NCBI GenBank assembly: GCA_016708105.1
Contig: JADJGJ010000002.1
Coordinates: 744,001 to 808,000 of the forward strand
DNA: 64,000 nucleotides
Origin: Crocinitomicaceae bacterium
Lineage (GTDB): Bacteria; Bacteroidota; Bacteroidia; Flavobacteriales_D; Crocinitomicaceae
Direction of reading: 5' to 3'
Within the stretch, counting starts at the first letter, position 1, and every line of letters begins with the position of its first letter. This document shows, piece after piece, positions 16,588-25,304 of this stretch. Made by a program: the position numbers and the translations under genes. Below the pieces are notes generated by a model. That model ran no database searches. It worked only from the letters and a program-made list of their open reading frames with translations, and was not told where the DNA came from.

Positions 16588-19156
16588 ACTACTCTTCATG
16601 CTGGCGTTTCTAATGGTTCTGCACACTGCAATTTCGCAGGACTTTGTTGGATTTCGTCAGAGTAATTATTCAGGTGTTTCCGGTGGTGATTGGAACCCCG
16701 CAATGATTGCAGACAACCGCATGGTGGTGGATGTAACACTAGGTGGTGTATCTTTTACCGGATACAATAATCACCTGTACATGAATACCCACCTTATGCC
16801 ATACTGGTGGTCACAATCATTTGACAGCAATGACCCGGCAGTTGATGCGTGGTTGAATGATACTATTGGTCCCGGTTTCAATATCATTGATGATGATTCA
16901 ACAGATTATTTCATGAGTCGCAATGAGGGAAATTTATTTCAGTTCCCTAATGCTGATGGCAAACCAAGAACAGCGTATGTTGAGAACAGTGTTGAAATTC
17001 TCAATTTCATGGTAACTATTAATCGCACCATGGCTATTAGTGGTGGAGTAAAAAGCAGAACTTTTTTAAATGTGGATCACTTATCAAGTGACCTGCTTAC
17101 ACTTGCTCAAAATAGTTTGGAATATGAAGATTTATGGAATCTTCCTCTTGAAGATAAATTGCTTAACGTTTCATTTAACAGTTGGATTGAATATCATGCA
17201 GGCTTTGCCATGGTAGTGTTAGATGATGAAGAACATTTTCTGAAAGCAGGTACTAAACTGAAATTTCTGCAAGGCTTAGGCTCACTATATATTTATACTG
17301 ATCAAGTGAGTTATGAATTTTTAAATGATGATACTATTGCAACCATTAGCGGTGATTTTGATTATGGTTACTCAGCTAATATTGATCAGCAATGGGATGC
17401 TAATTCAAGCCAATATGTGGGTGAACCTACCTTTAATGACATCTATAAATTACATTCTAAATTAGGCTTTGGTATTGACTTGGGTGTTATTTATGAATAC
17501 CGTCCAAAATGGCAAGATTATAAATATGACATGGATGGTGAAACCAATTTATGGCGCAGAGATAAAAACAAATATTTGTTGCGTGTAGGTTTTGCTGTAA
17601 ATGATATTGGTGGAATGAAATACGCAAAATCAGAAAACAGCCGAAACTTCAGCGTGAACGCTAACATGCTTGATCTTTTCCAGTTTGATGACAGTGATGG
17701 ATTAGAGTCTTTCAACCACAATGTGGATACGCTTGTTTCAAACGGTGGTGCCACTCGTATTGATGACCCTGCTTTTTTCTACATGAATTTACCAACTCAT
17801 ATCAATGCAGATATTGATTGGAATATTTGGAGAGATTTTTATTTGAACTTCAACTCTATGATTGGTTTTCAAATGAATAAAGATGCGCATAAAGTGCGTT
17901 ATCCAACAAGCATCACCTTGACACCGCGTTATGATTTTGCCTGGGCTGGTATTGCAGCGCCGGTTTCTTACAGCGGAATTTACGGTGTGCGTGCAGGCTT
18001 AGGTTTGAGAATGGGGCCAATCATTATTGGAACCGGTGATTTGAAATGGGTTTTTGCACCGGGTAAAGATAAAAAAGTACGCGGGGCAGATATTTATTTC
18101 GCATTGAAAGTTCCAATTCTTTACGGTCATCCTAAAGATATTGATAATGATAAAGTATCTGATAAATTAGACATCTGTTTGGAAACTCCGGGAGTGTGGC
18201 AGTTCATGGGTTGTCCTGATACTGATATGGATGGAATTCAGGATTCTGAAGATGCTTGTCCTGCTGATCCTGGATTGGCAAGATTCCAAGGCTGTCCTGA
18301 TCGTGACGGAGATGATATCATTGACAAAAATGATAATTGTCCTGACGATAAAGGGCTTGCTGAATTCAGCGGATGTCCTGATCGTGATGGTGACAAAATT
18401 ATTGATAAAGATGATGAGTGTCCGGATGAAGCAGGTCTTGAAGCATTCAAAGGATGTCCTGACAGAGATGGTGATGGCTTGAAAGATTCAGATGACTTAT
18501 GTCCTGAAGTGGCTGGTCCAATTGTGAATCAAGGTTGTCCTGATACTGATAATGACGGAATTTTTGACTATTTAGATTCATGTCCACTTGAAGCCGGTCC
18601 TTCTGATAACAGAGGTTGTCCTTGGCCTGATACCGATAAAGACGGATTGTTAGATAAAGATGATCAGTGTCCTTACAATGCCGGTCCGGTTCAAAACCAC
18701 GGTTGTCCATATACTGATACTGATGGTGATGGTGTACTTGATAAAGATGATGAGTGTGTGAACACACCTGGTCCGGTTGAAAACAAAGGTTGTCCAAAAG
18801 TAGATCTTGAAATTATTAAACGCGCGTTTGATAATCTTGAGTTTGAAACTGCTAAGGCAATCATTCTTCAATCATCGTATGCTTCATTGGAAGATCTGGC
18901 GAAATACTTGGTTGATAATCCAACGTTCCGTATCATCGTTGCCGGTCACACAGATAATCAAGGTGATGATCAGAAAAACTTGATTCTTTCTAAAAAACGT
19001 GCTGAGGCTGTGCGTGACTTCCTAGTTTCTCGCGGTGTGGCTGAAGACAGAATCATTGTACAGTTCTTTGGTGAAGAAAAACCAAAAGAATCTAATGATA
19101 CTCCTGAAGGACGTCAGAAAAACAGACGTGTTGAAATGGAAATCATTTTTGAATAA
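16574..19156 (+). CDS. DUF5723-TSP3-OmpA outer-membrane protein
   Basis: An 860-residue envelope protein. ATG at 16574 is chosen because it begins a signal peptide (MKKTKLLFMLAFLMVLHTAISQ); the frame is open upstream to 16484. Residues about 25-515 match the DUF5723 barrel-like domain found in Bacteroidota. Residues 522-741 are eight thrombospondin type 3 repeats (DxDxDGxxDxxDxCP...GCP), which bind Ca2+. Residues about 745-860 are an OmpA/MotB peptidoglycan-binding domain (IIVAGHTDNQGDD, LSKKRAEAVRDFL, GRQKNRRVEMEI). It probably spans or lines the outer membrane and tethers it to the wall. Confidence 0.9.
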   Translation: MKKTKLLFMLAFLMVLHTAISQDFVGFRQSNYSGVSGGDWNPAMIADNRMVVDVTLGGVSFTGYNNHLYMNTHLMPYWWSQSFDSNDPAVDAWLNDTIGPGFNIIDDDSTDYFMSRNEGNLFQFPNADGKPRTAYVENSVEILNFMVTINRTMAISGGVKSRTFLNVDHLSSDLLTLAQNSLEYEDLWNLPLEDKLLNVSFNSWIEYHAGFAMVVLDDEEHFLKAGTKLKFLQGLGSLYIYTDQVSYEFLNDDTIATISGDFDYGYSANIDQQWDANSSQYVGEPTFNDIYKLHSKLGFGIDLGVIYEYRPKWQDYKYDMDGETNLWRRDKNKYLLRVGFAVNDIGGMKYAKSENSRNFSVNANMLDLFQFDDSDGLESFNHNVDTLVSNGGATRIDDPAFFYMNLPTHINADIDWNIWRDFYLNFNSMIGFQMNKDAHKVRYPTSITLTPRYDFAWAGIAAPVSYSGIYGVRAGLGLRMGPIIIGTGDLKWVFAPGKDKKVRGADIYFALKVPILYGHPKDIDNDKVSDKLDICLETPGVWQFMGCPDTDMDGIQDSEDACPADPGLARFQGCPDRDGDDIIDKNDNCPDDKGLAEFSGCPDRDGDKIIDKDDECPDEAGLEAFKGCPDRDGDGLKDSDDLCPEVAGPIVNQGCPDTDNDGIFDYLDSCPLEAGPSDNRGCPWPDTDKDGLLDKDDQCPYNAGPVQNHGCPYTDTDGDGVLDKDDECVNTPGPVENKGCPKVDLEIIKRAFDNLEFETAKAIILQSSYASLEDLAKYLVDNPTFRIIVAGHTDNQGDDQKNLILSKKRAEAVRDFLVSRGVAEDRIIVQFFGEEKPKESNDTPEGRQKNRRVEMEIIFE
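18137..18796 (+). repeat. Eight thrombospondin type 3 repeats inside the OmpA-family gene
   Basis: Eight units of about 26-29 codons each contain a D-x-D-x-D-G-x-x-D-x-x-D-x-C-P core and end in GCP. They are coding repeats with divergent DNA, so recent slippage is unlikely. Confidence 0.9.
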
Positions 19157-19180
19157 GTAACGTTATAATGAAATCATCAA

Positions 19181-19211
19181 AAGGGTTCTTCAATTGAAGG
19201 ACCCTTTTTTT
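19181..19211 (+). terminator. Rho-independent terminator after the OmpA-family gene
   Basis: AAGGGTTCTTC pairs with GAAGGACCCTT (one G-U pair) across an AATT loop and is followed by a T run. It lies 25 nt after the stop codon. Confidence 0.85.
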
Positions 19212-19375
19212 GTTACTTATTTTTTGATGTTGAATTCTATGAAGGCATGACCGTGAGATGTTCAGATAAAGTAATTTTTACTGAGAATGATTTATCTTTG
19301 AAACCTTGGTCTGTTACTTTAAGCATTTAAGAGGTATGCTTGTAACTGGTTTGATCAAAAGAAAAACAAACGTGT

Positions 19376-20143
19376 ATGAAAAAATCTGGTTTGATAATTT
19401 GCTGTTCAGCGCTCATGCTGCTTGCGGCTTGTGCTCCCAAGGGAGAAGATGGGAAAATAGTTTCAGTTGAGGTGGATGAAAAATCCATTGATCAATACGT
19501 GGCAGAAAAATTAGATACATCACAAACCTATGATATTCTGCCGGGCATGCGCTTTTCACGTGGAGAAAATTATGCCTATACCGCGGTGCGTTTCAGTCAG
19601 CAGGACAGCGCCATCTTATACACTGAAAAAATAGAAGAAGCCAGCGGAATCACCTATCGCAATATTTTTTATAAAGAAGGAAAACCAATTTTTGTTGAGG
19701 AGTATATTACCATTGCTGATACCATGACTGCCTTATATATTGAACGCAAAGCCTATTTAAATGGCGCCATTGTGCTGAAGGCATACGAGAAAAAATCTGA
19801 AATAGAAGAAGAGTTGACTAACATACCGTTTAAAGAAATTACCATGACCATGAATCAGTTTGATTTTGACAGAGCAGAAAAAGCGGTGACACAAACAGAA
19901 GAATATGAAATGCGTTTTGGTGAATTTCTAACGATTGATTTGACCATGTCTTATCTGATTCTTGAGAATGAAGAGAGCGGATACAATGTGGCTTTGCTGA
20001 TCATGCAGCCTGATGAATTGATTGACTATCTATGGGCTGATCAGGCTGGTAATCAGGGAAAAATTATTCGCCCTTATCACCAAATGATGCAACTTGGAGG
20101 CATGGAGCAAATGGTGTACATGGGTGGTGATTTGATTGAGTAA
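19376..20143 (+). CDS. Lipoprotein of unknown function
   Basis: A 255-residue protein with a lipoprotein signal peptide ending in LLAAC (Cys19), so it is lipid-anchored after signal peptidase II cleavage. The mature part is acidic, mixed strand and helix, with two stretches of similar pattern (YTAVRFSQQDSAILYTEK, MTALYIERKAYLNGAIVLK). I recognise no family. A perfect -7 box (TATCTTTG, 19293-19300) lies 76 nt upstream, though without a clear TTG partner. It converges with the DUF4783 gene, 16 nt apart. Confidence 0.68.
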   Translation: MKKSGLIICCSALMLLAACAPKGEDGKIVSVEVDEKSIDQYVAEKLDTSQTYDILPGMRFSRGENYAYTAVRFSQQDSAILYTEKIEEASGITYRNIFYKEGKPIFVEEYITIADTMTALYIERKAYLNGAIVLKAYEKKSEIEEELTNIPFKEITMTMNQFDFDRAEKAVTQTEEYEMRFGEFLTIDLTMSYLILENEESGYNVALLIMQPDELIDYLWADQAGNQGKIIRPYHQMMQLGGMEQMVYMGGDLIE

Positions 20144-20159
20144 TCAACCGTGTGATAAA

Positions 20160-20606
20160 TTAATTTGCTTCAATGGTCAACGCAGTGATTTCTTTGCCGG
20201 CGTCAATTGATTTGCTGTTGAGTGTCACTCTGAAAATGGCGTCAGTACAGGTTAGCTCGCCAATGAAATATTCACTTTGTCCTGATTTTCCTTTGTGAAC
20301 AATAATAAACTCACTGGGACTATGTTTGGTGAAAAAGCTTTTTAGAATTTGTTCAGCCTGAGATTTAGAATACAAGTTCTCCGTATCTAAAATTGACAAA
20401 TCAACATTTTCAGCAAAGTACGATGCAATTTTTTCTGCGTTACCTGCTTTGAAAGCAGTAACTAAAGCTGCTTCATAAGTTGGTTGTTGCACTAGTTCAG
20501 TTGCTTTACGTTCATAGCGCACAAATTCTTTTTCCTCTTGTTCAAGTGGTTGCGCAAAAGATAAACCCGCAAAAGCGAGACAAGCTATAGTGATATATTT
20601 TTTCAT
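20160..20606 (-). CDS. DUF4783 family exported protein
   Basis: A 148-residue protein with a signal peptide (MKKYITIACLAFAGLSFAQ). An in-frame TTG at 20609 adds one residue, but the ATG is preferred. The mature part has an NTF2/SnoaL-like pattern (LVTAFKAGNAEKIASYFAENVDLSIL, then SKSQAEQILKSFFTKHSPSEF and FIGELTC), which corresponds to the DUF4783 family typical of Bacteroidota. It is divergent from rlmH, an arrangement I recall from related genomes. The function is unknown. Confidence 0.75.
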   Translation of the reverse strand: MKKYITIACLAFAGLSFAQPLEQEEKEFVRYERKATELVQQPTYEAALVTAFKAGNAEKIASYFAENVDLSILDTENLYSKSQAEQILKSFFTKHSPSEFIIVHKGKSGQSEYFIGELTCTDAIFRVTLNSKSIDAGKEITALTIEAN

Positions 20607-20684
20607 CAATTCGTAACTTTAGCAAATCAGTCTTAAATTAGGCGATAACTATCAAAAATTGAGCCATACTTAAATTTCGGTCTT

Positions 20685-21158
20685 ATGAAGTTCAGATTAC
20701 TCACAGTTGGAAAAACGAATAAACCTTACTTCACTGAAACTGAGCAAGAATATGGCAAGCGCCTTGCCAAATATATCATTTTTGAGAAAATTGAATTGTC
20801 TGATGTGCGCAATGCCAAAAATCTTACCGCTGATCAAATCAAAAAAGAAGAAGGTAAATTGATTCTGTCCAAGCTAGAAAAATCTGGTCTGGTTGTATTA
20901 TTAGATGAAGGCGGAAAAGAAATGAGCTCACCACAATTTTCAAGTTGGATCAGAGATGAAATGAACCGCGGACATAAGTCAATCACCTTTGTTATTGGCG
21001 GCGCTTATGGTTTTTCAGAAGAAGTATATGCGGCGGCAGCCATGAAATTGTCCCTATCTCGCATGACCTTCAATCACCAGATGGTGCGTGGATTTTTTAT
21101 TGAACAGCTTTATCGCGCCTTCACTATTTTGAGGGGTGAGCCTTATCATCATGGGTAG
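20685..21158 (+). CDS. rlmH: 23S rRNA pseudouridine-1915 N3-methyltransferase
   Basis: A SPOUT-class enzyme that methylates pseudouridine 1915 in helix 69 of 23S rRNA, using S-adenosylmethionine on assembled 70S ribosomes. At 157 residues it has the normal length. Landmarks are GLVVLLDEGGKEMSS, FVIGGAYGFSEEV (the knot glycine-rich loop) and the C-terminal LSRMTFNHQMVRGFFIEQL followed by RGEPYHHG. It diverges from the DUF4783 gene and is followed after 50 nt by the first gene of the polysaccharide region. Confidence 0.96.
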   Translation: MKFRLLTVGKTNKPYFTETEQEYGKRLAKYIIFEKIELSDVRNAKNLTADQIKKEEGKLILSKLEKSGLVVLLDEGGKEMSSPQFSSWIRDEMNRGHKSITFVIGGAYGFSEEVYAAAAMKLSLSRMTFNHQMVRGFFIEQLYRAFTILRGEPYHHG

Positions 21159-21208
21159 GGGGATAACTATAGCGGGTATCATTCGTATACCTTTTACCAT
21201 AAAATAAT

Positions 21209-22531
21209 ATGATTTCACTGATTGACTGGATAATGGCTGCAGGCTATCTGGTGGCTTTTTTTGCCATCATTTGGTTTTATGCTTTTTTCAGATACAATCA
21301 AAAACAGGCCAAAGAATTTATTTGGTTGTACATGGTTAGAATTATTGGCGGAATTCTTTTTGCAGTTATTTATGTATACTATTTCAAAGGAGTGGGTGAT
21401 ACTATTGCGTATTGGGAAGGTGGATATAGTTTAACAAATGTGTTTTTTGATGATCCAGTTGCCTATTTTGCTTTGTTGAATTCTGATGCAGCGCAAATTG
21501 ATCCGGAGTACATGCATTACGTTGATAATATTGTGTACTACGATACGGCTGAAGAATGGTTCACTGTGAAAATTGTATCTATCGTTGGATTTTTTTGTTT
21601 CAAAAGTTTATTACTCTTCAATCTTTTTTTTGGTCTCATAGGCGCATTTGCTTGCTGGCAGCTCATGCGTTTTGTTAAAGAATTTATTCCTGAAATCAAT
21701 CGCGCTGCTTTTTATGTTTTAACTTGTGTTCCGGGAATTCTGATCTGGTCATCAGGGCTGTTAAAGGATACAATTACGCTTGCTTCATTTTCAGTTTTTC
21801 TTCTCTATTACTGCAAGCTTGTTTTAAATCGGGAGAACAAATTGAAATATTATATCATTCTCATCCTTAGCGGATACATCATGTTCAGAGTGAAACCATA
21901 TGTACTTATCTGTGAGGTTCCTTCTTTGGCATTGGCAACTTATGTTTTTTACAAAAGCAGAATAAAAGTGCCTTTTTTGAGAAGAATTCTCATGCCTGCC
22001 TTGTTGACGAGTTTGATGATGGTGAGTTTGGCTGGGGTGGTACAAATCGCTGAGGCTTCAGAAAAATACCGAATAGAGAATTTGGAGAAGCAGGTAAAAG
22101 GATTTCAGAGTTGGCATCAAATGCTTGGTGGCTCATATTATACATTAGGCGGAGGTCATGTTGAGTACACAGCAGCAGGCGTAATCAAAGTTGCACCTGA
22201 AGCTCTTTCACACACGTATATCCGCCCTTTTTTATGGGAATCGCGCAGTGTGTCTATGTTGCTTTCAGCAGTTGAAGGAACACTTATTCTGGTACTGCTA
22301 TTAATTTCACTTCGCTACTATATTATGGATTCTGATCTTAGAAAGTTTTTACACAGTCATCCGGTGGTTACCTTTTTATTTGTGTTCTCCATTATTTTTG
22401 GGTTTACCGTTGGATTTACTTCGTACAACTACGGTGCATTGGCAAGGTACAAAGTGCCATCTCAAATTTGTTTCCTCTTTTTACTGTTTTACATTGTCAA
22501 AAAAGGACGTGAATTTAAAAAGATTCAATAG
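21209..22531 (+). CDS. Polytopic membrane protein, candidate polysaccharide polymerase
   Basis: A 440-residue protein with about ten hydrophobic helices and a large loop after the second one (residues about 65-120, including YWEGGYSLTNVFFDD). It contains SSGLLKDTITLASFSVFLL and IMFRVKPYVLICE. No Wzy signature can be assigned by eye, because these families diverge strongly. Its position at the edge of a glycosyltransferase cluster, with no other polymerase-like gene present, makes a Wzy/EpsG-like role an inference. It lies on the opposite strand from most of the cluster and converges with the first glycosyltransferase gene. Confidence 0.62.
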   Translation: MISLIDWIMAAGYLVAFFAIIWFYAFFRYNQKQAKEFIWLYMVRIIGGILFAVIYVYYFKGVGDTIAYWEGGYSLTNVFFDDPVAYFALLNSDAAQIDPEYMHYVDNIVYYDTAEEWFTVKIVSIVGFFCFKSLLLFNLFFGLIGAFACWQLMRFVKEFIPEINRAAFYVLTCVPGILIWSSGLLKDTITLASFSVFLLYYCKLVLNRENKLKYYIILILSGYIMFRVKPYVLICEVPSLALATYVFYKSRIKVPFLRRILMPALLTSLMMVSLAGVVQIAEASEKYRIENLEKQVKGFQSWHQMLGGSYYTLGGGHVEYTAAGVIKVAPEALSHTYIRPFLWESRSVSMLLSAVEGTLILVLLLISLRYYIMDSDLRKFLHSHPVVTFLFVFSIIFGFTVGFTSYNYGALARYKVPSQICFLFLLFYIVKKGREFKKIQ

Positions 22532-22561
22532 TGTTTTGCAGCATTGATCACTTCGTCTTTT

Positions 22562-23692
22562 TTATGAAATAGATTGATAAAACATAATCGTTTCGTCAAC
22601 CATGTTATTTAGTGAGTGATGCTTCAAGACATATTCTCTGGCAAGCTTTCCTGTTGAAATTAATTCATCCGGTTTTTTTGAGAGCTGAACAATTTTTTCT
22701 GCAAACTCTTGTTCATTGAACGGGCTGATGAGGTATCCGTTTTTTCCATCTTCAATTACTTCAGACGGACCAATAGTATTAAATGCGATGACAGGTTTTG
22801 AAAGGCTCATGGCTTCAAATATTACCAGCGGAAGACCTTCTGCATATGAAGGAATCAGTACCAAGTCTGCTGACAATAATAACGGACGAACATCAGGTAC
22901 CATGCCAATAAATTTCACATACGAATGAAGGTTGTTATCTAAACAATATTTCTGCAGCTCATCTCTTGATGATCCATCTCCAATAATTAGTAATTTGAAA
23001 TTTGGAATATGCGCTGTCAAATATTGAATCTTCCGCAATACCATCATGTGACCTTTGCGTGGAACCAATCTTCCGGGAATGGCGCAAACAAATTGCTCAT
23101 CTTGATGATTTGTTACTGCAGGAATGATTGCATAATCAAATCCGTGATGAATTACACCGGGTTCTTTTTGAAAACGAATCCCAGCTTCAATAAAAAAATT
23201 CTTCAAACCCTCACTGCAAGCGTAAACATGATCAATGCGTTGGTATGTGAATTTGGCAATGCGGTAATAGCGATTGTGCGGAATTTCTTTTGGCTTAAGA
23301 CAATACTCGGTATATATATTTTCCTGATATCCATGAAGCGTGGACACCGTGATAATATGTTTTAATCTAAAAAAAGATTTTAGACAAGCTGACCAAAAAT
23401 CAGCATAAATTAAATGTGAGTGAATGAGTTGAATTTGATTGTCAAGAATTATTTTTTTTATATTTTTTAATAGTTTCAGACTGACATAAGATTTCGTCTC
23501 AACTTCATGCACAACAATATGTTGTTTTCTCAGACCCAAAGAAAATTCTGTTGAAATATCTTTAAATTCAGGTTTGTGTACACTTAGAAATTCAATGTTC
23601 CAACCTCTAGCTACCAAAGCAGGAATGATGTGCCAGAAGTACTTTTCAGAACCTGCAATACCTTCAATATTTTGTACAAAAAGAATTTTCAC
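22562..23692 (-). CDS. GT4-family glycosyltransferase
   Basis: A 376-residue GT-B retaining glycosyltransferase. The N-terminal domain starts MKILFVQNIEGIAGSEKY, and the donor-binding half has IPGRLVPRKGHMMVL, LLIIGDGSSRDELQ, VKFIGMVPDVRPLL and the E-x7-E motif SYAEGLPLVIFEAMSLSKPVIA. It probably adds a sugar to the surface polysaccharide repeat unit on undecaprenyl phosphate at the cytoplasmic face. It overlaps the upstream GT2 gene by 4 nt, so the two are likely translationally coupled. Donor and acceptor are unknown. Confidence 0.88.
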   Translation of the reverse strand: MKILFVQNIEGIAGSEKYFWHIIPALVARGWNIEFLSVHKPEFKDISTEFSLGLRKQHIVVHEVETKSYVSLKLLKNIKKIILDNQIQLIHSHLIYADFWSACLKSFFRLKHIITVSTLHGYQENIYTEYCLKPKEIPHNRYYRIAKFTYQRIDHVYACSEGLKNFFIEAGIRFQKEPGVIHHGFDYAIIPAVTNHQDEQFVCAIPGRLVPRKGHMMVLRKIQYLTAHIPNFKLLIIGDGSSRDELQKYCLDNNLHSYVKFIGMVPDVRPLLLSADLVLIPSYAEGLPLVIFEAMSLSKPVIAFNTIGPSEVIEDGKNGYLISPFNEQEFAEKIVQLSKKPDELISTGKLAREYVLKHHSLNNMVDETIMFYQSIS

Positions 23693-24480
23693 TTTTTCAA
23701 AACATATTTTGCACGGGCTAATTTTCCGTTTGCTTTTTTTGGTAATATTTTTTTAACTCCGTTGATTAACCAACCTGAAAAAATTCGGAATCTGAAATTA
23801 ATTTTTTTTGCGAAACCGATGTTAAATATTTTTTTTGCGATTGAAAAAACCTCACGCGTTGCTTTTGTTCTGTTCATATCAGACGCGCCACCGGCCATCA
23901 CGACACTGATGGTTTTATTCAGGTACTGAAATGAGTGATTTTTTTTATACAAAGACGCCAGCTGTTCGTAATCTGCACAATAACGCCAAGTCAAATCAAA
24001 AGGATGATCTTTAAGTAAACTTGTTTTAACAATCACACTCTGATGCACAAACGGCAGTGATTTCCAAAACTTCTCTAAAGGCAAAGCTTTGGCGGTTCGT
24101 GTAAAATCATGATAATTGATTTCTGTGTCGCCATATAAAACATCAAATTCAGAAACGGTGGTGTGAATATGGAATAAAATATCATCCTCACAAAAATGGT
24201 CACCGGCATTCATGAAAATGCAATATTTTCCCTTAGCCTGTGCAATTCCTTTATTCATGGCATCATAAATCCCTTTATCACGACCAATAATGCGATGAAT
24301 TGAATTTTGAAATTGAATGCTGTGCAAATAATCCAACGTTCCATCATTAGACAAACCATCCACAATGATGTACTCAATTAACTCACCAAATCCCTTTTGA
24401 GCCAACACATTGTTGACCGTGGATTTCAACCAGGGAAGCTGATTGAAGTGAACGGTGATGACAGAGAAAACTGGTTCCAT
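23689..24480 (-). CDS. GT2-family glycosyltransferase
   Basis: A 263-residue GT-A glycosyltransferase. The nucleotide-binding half has VFSVITVHFNQLPWLKSTV, EYIIVDGLSNDGTLDYL, GRDKGIYDAMNKGIAQAKG and the metal-binding region FMNAGDHFCEDD. This layout (DKGIYDAMNKGI, GD) is typical of the GT2 group near WcaA/colanic-acid-type enzymes. It is the first gene of a two-gene unit, sharing a 4-nt overlap with the GT4 gene, and diverges from the FkbM methyltransferase gene. Substrates are unknown. Confidence 0.87.
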   Translation of the reverse strand: MEPVFSVITVHFNQLPWLKSTVNNVLAQKGFGELIEYIIVDGLSNDGTLDYLHSIQFQNSIHRIIGRDKGIYDAMNKGIAQAKGKYCIFMNAGDHFCEDDILFHIHTTVSEFDVLYGDTEINYHDFTRTAKALPLEKFWKSLPFVHQSVIVKTSLLKDHPFDLTWRYCADYEQLASLYKKNHSFQYLNKTISVVMAGGASDMNRTKATREVFSIAKKIFNIGFAKKINFRFRIFSGWLINGVKKILPKKANGKLARAKYVLKK

Positions 24481-24542
24481 TTCAAGTTGAGATCAAAATT
24501 AATAGGATATCTTTACAAGTGAAAATATTTAGTGGGTGAAAT

Positions 24543-25304
24543 ATGCCGGGGATGATGAATAAAATTGCTGCAAGATTAAAGATTAAATTCAATCCGAAGG
24601 GTTTTTCCAGAATAAAAGCCGGGTATGGGCGTGGCATTCTTTGGTCACATCTTGTCTCAGATACACGTTATTTGACGGGCAATTACGAAAGTGAGCTTGC
24701 TGAGTGGCTAGTGTCAAACTTAAAATTGGGAAAATCATTCATTGATATTGGGGCCAACGCGGGTTATTTCAGTTTGATAGCTGAAAAATATGCAATCAGG
24801 TCAGATCAGAAAATAATTGCTGTTGAACCACTGCCTTATAATGTGAATTTGATTCAAGATCATTTACTGAAGAATCAATCATCAAAAATTGAAGTTGTAA
24901 ATTGTGCTGTATCTTCATCTTGTGGTGTGGTTGAATTTTCTGACTCAGGAAATCCATCAGCGAATACCTATGTGAAAGAATCATCGCTTTACATTTCATA
25001 TCCAAAAATTAAAGTGAATACCATAACACTGGATCATTTAATTGAAAAATATGAGTTAAAAGATTTTGTTGTGAAAATTGATGTAGAAGGCGCAGAGTTG
25101 GACGCTTTAATAGGTTTTGCTGAATCTTTGAATAAATACAAACCCGAACTAATTCTGGCGACGCATGATTGTCATGTTCCCGGTGTTGAAAAGGCTTGTC
25201 TTAATTTGCTTGCATCACATGGATATACAGCGGTACCACTGCATGAAATGAAAGAAGTGACTGGCCAAAAAGATTACCGTTGTTATGTGCCCTTTACTCC
25301 TTAA
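24543..25304 (+). CDS. FkbM-family methyltransferase
   Basis: A 253-residue S-adenosylmethionine-dependent O-methyltransferase. Motif I is FIDIGANAGYFSLIA, followed by IIAVEPLPYNVNLIQDHL and the FkbM-type VVKIDVEGAELDALIGF. In polysaccharide loci these enzymes usually methylate sugar hydroxyls. It is the only plus-strand gene inside the minus-strand block from 22.5 to 35.5 kb, and its 3' end overlaps the end of the next GT4 gene by 11 nt. This suggests later insertion into the cluster and independent transcription. Confidence 0.85.
   Translation: MPGMMNKIAARLKIKFNPKGFSRIKAGYGRGILWSHLVSDTRYLTGNYESELAEWLVSNLKLGKSFIDIGANAGYFSLIAEKYAIRSDQKIIAVEPLPYNVNLIQDHLLKNQSSKIEVVNCAVSSSCGVVEFSDSGNPSANTYVKESSLYISYPKIKVNTITLDHLIEKYELKDFVVKIDVEGAELDALIGFAESLNKYKPELILATHDCHVPGVEKACLNLLASHGYTAVPLHEMKEVTGQKDYRCYVPFTP

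Noticed and set aside
18231..18871. Alternative-frame ORFs over the TSP3 repeats
   Set aside because: The repetitive codon pattern of the TSP3 region produces long open frames on both strands; the real frame is that of the OmpA-family protein.
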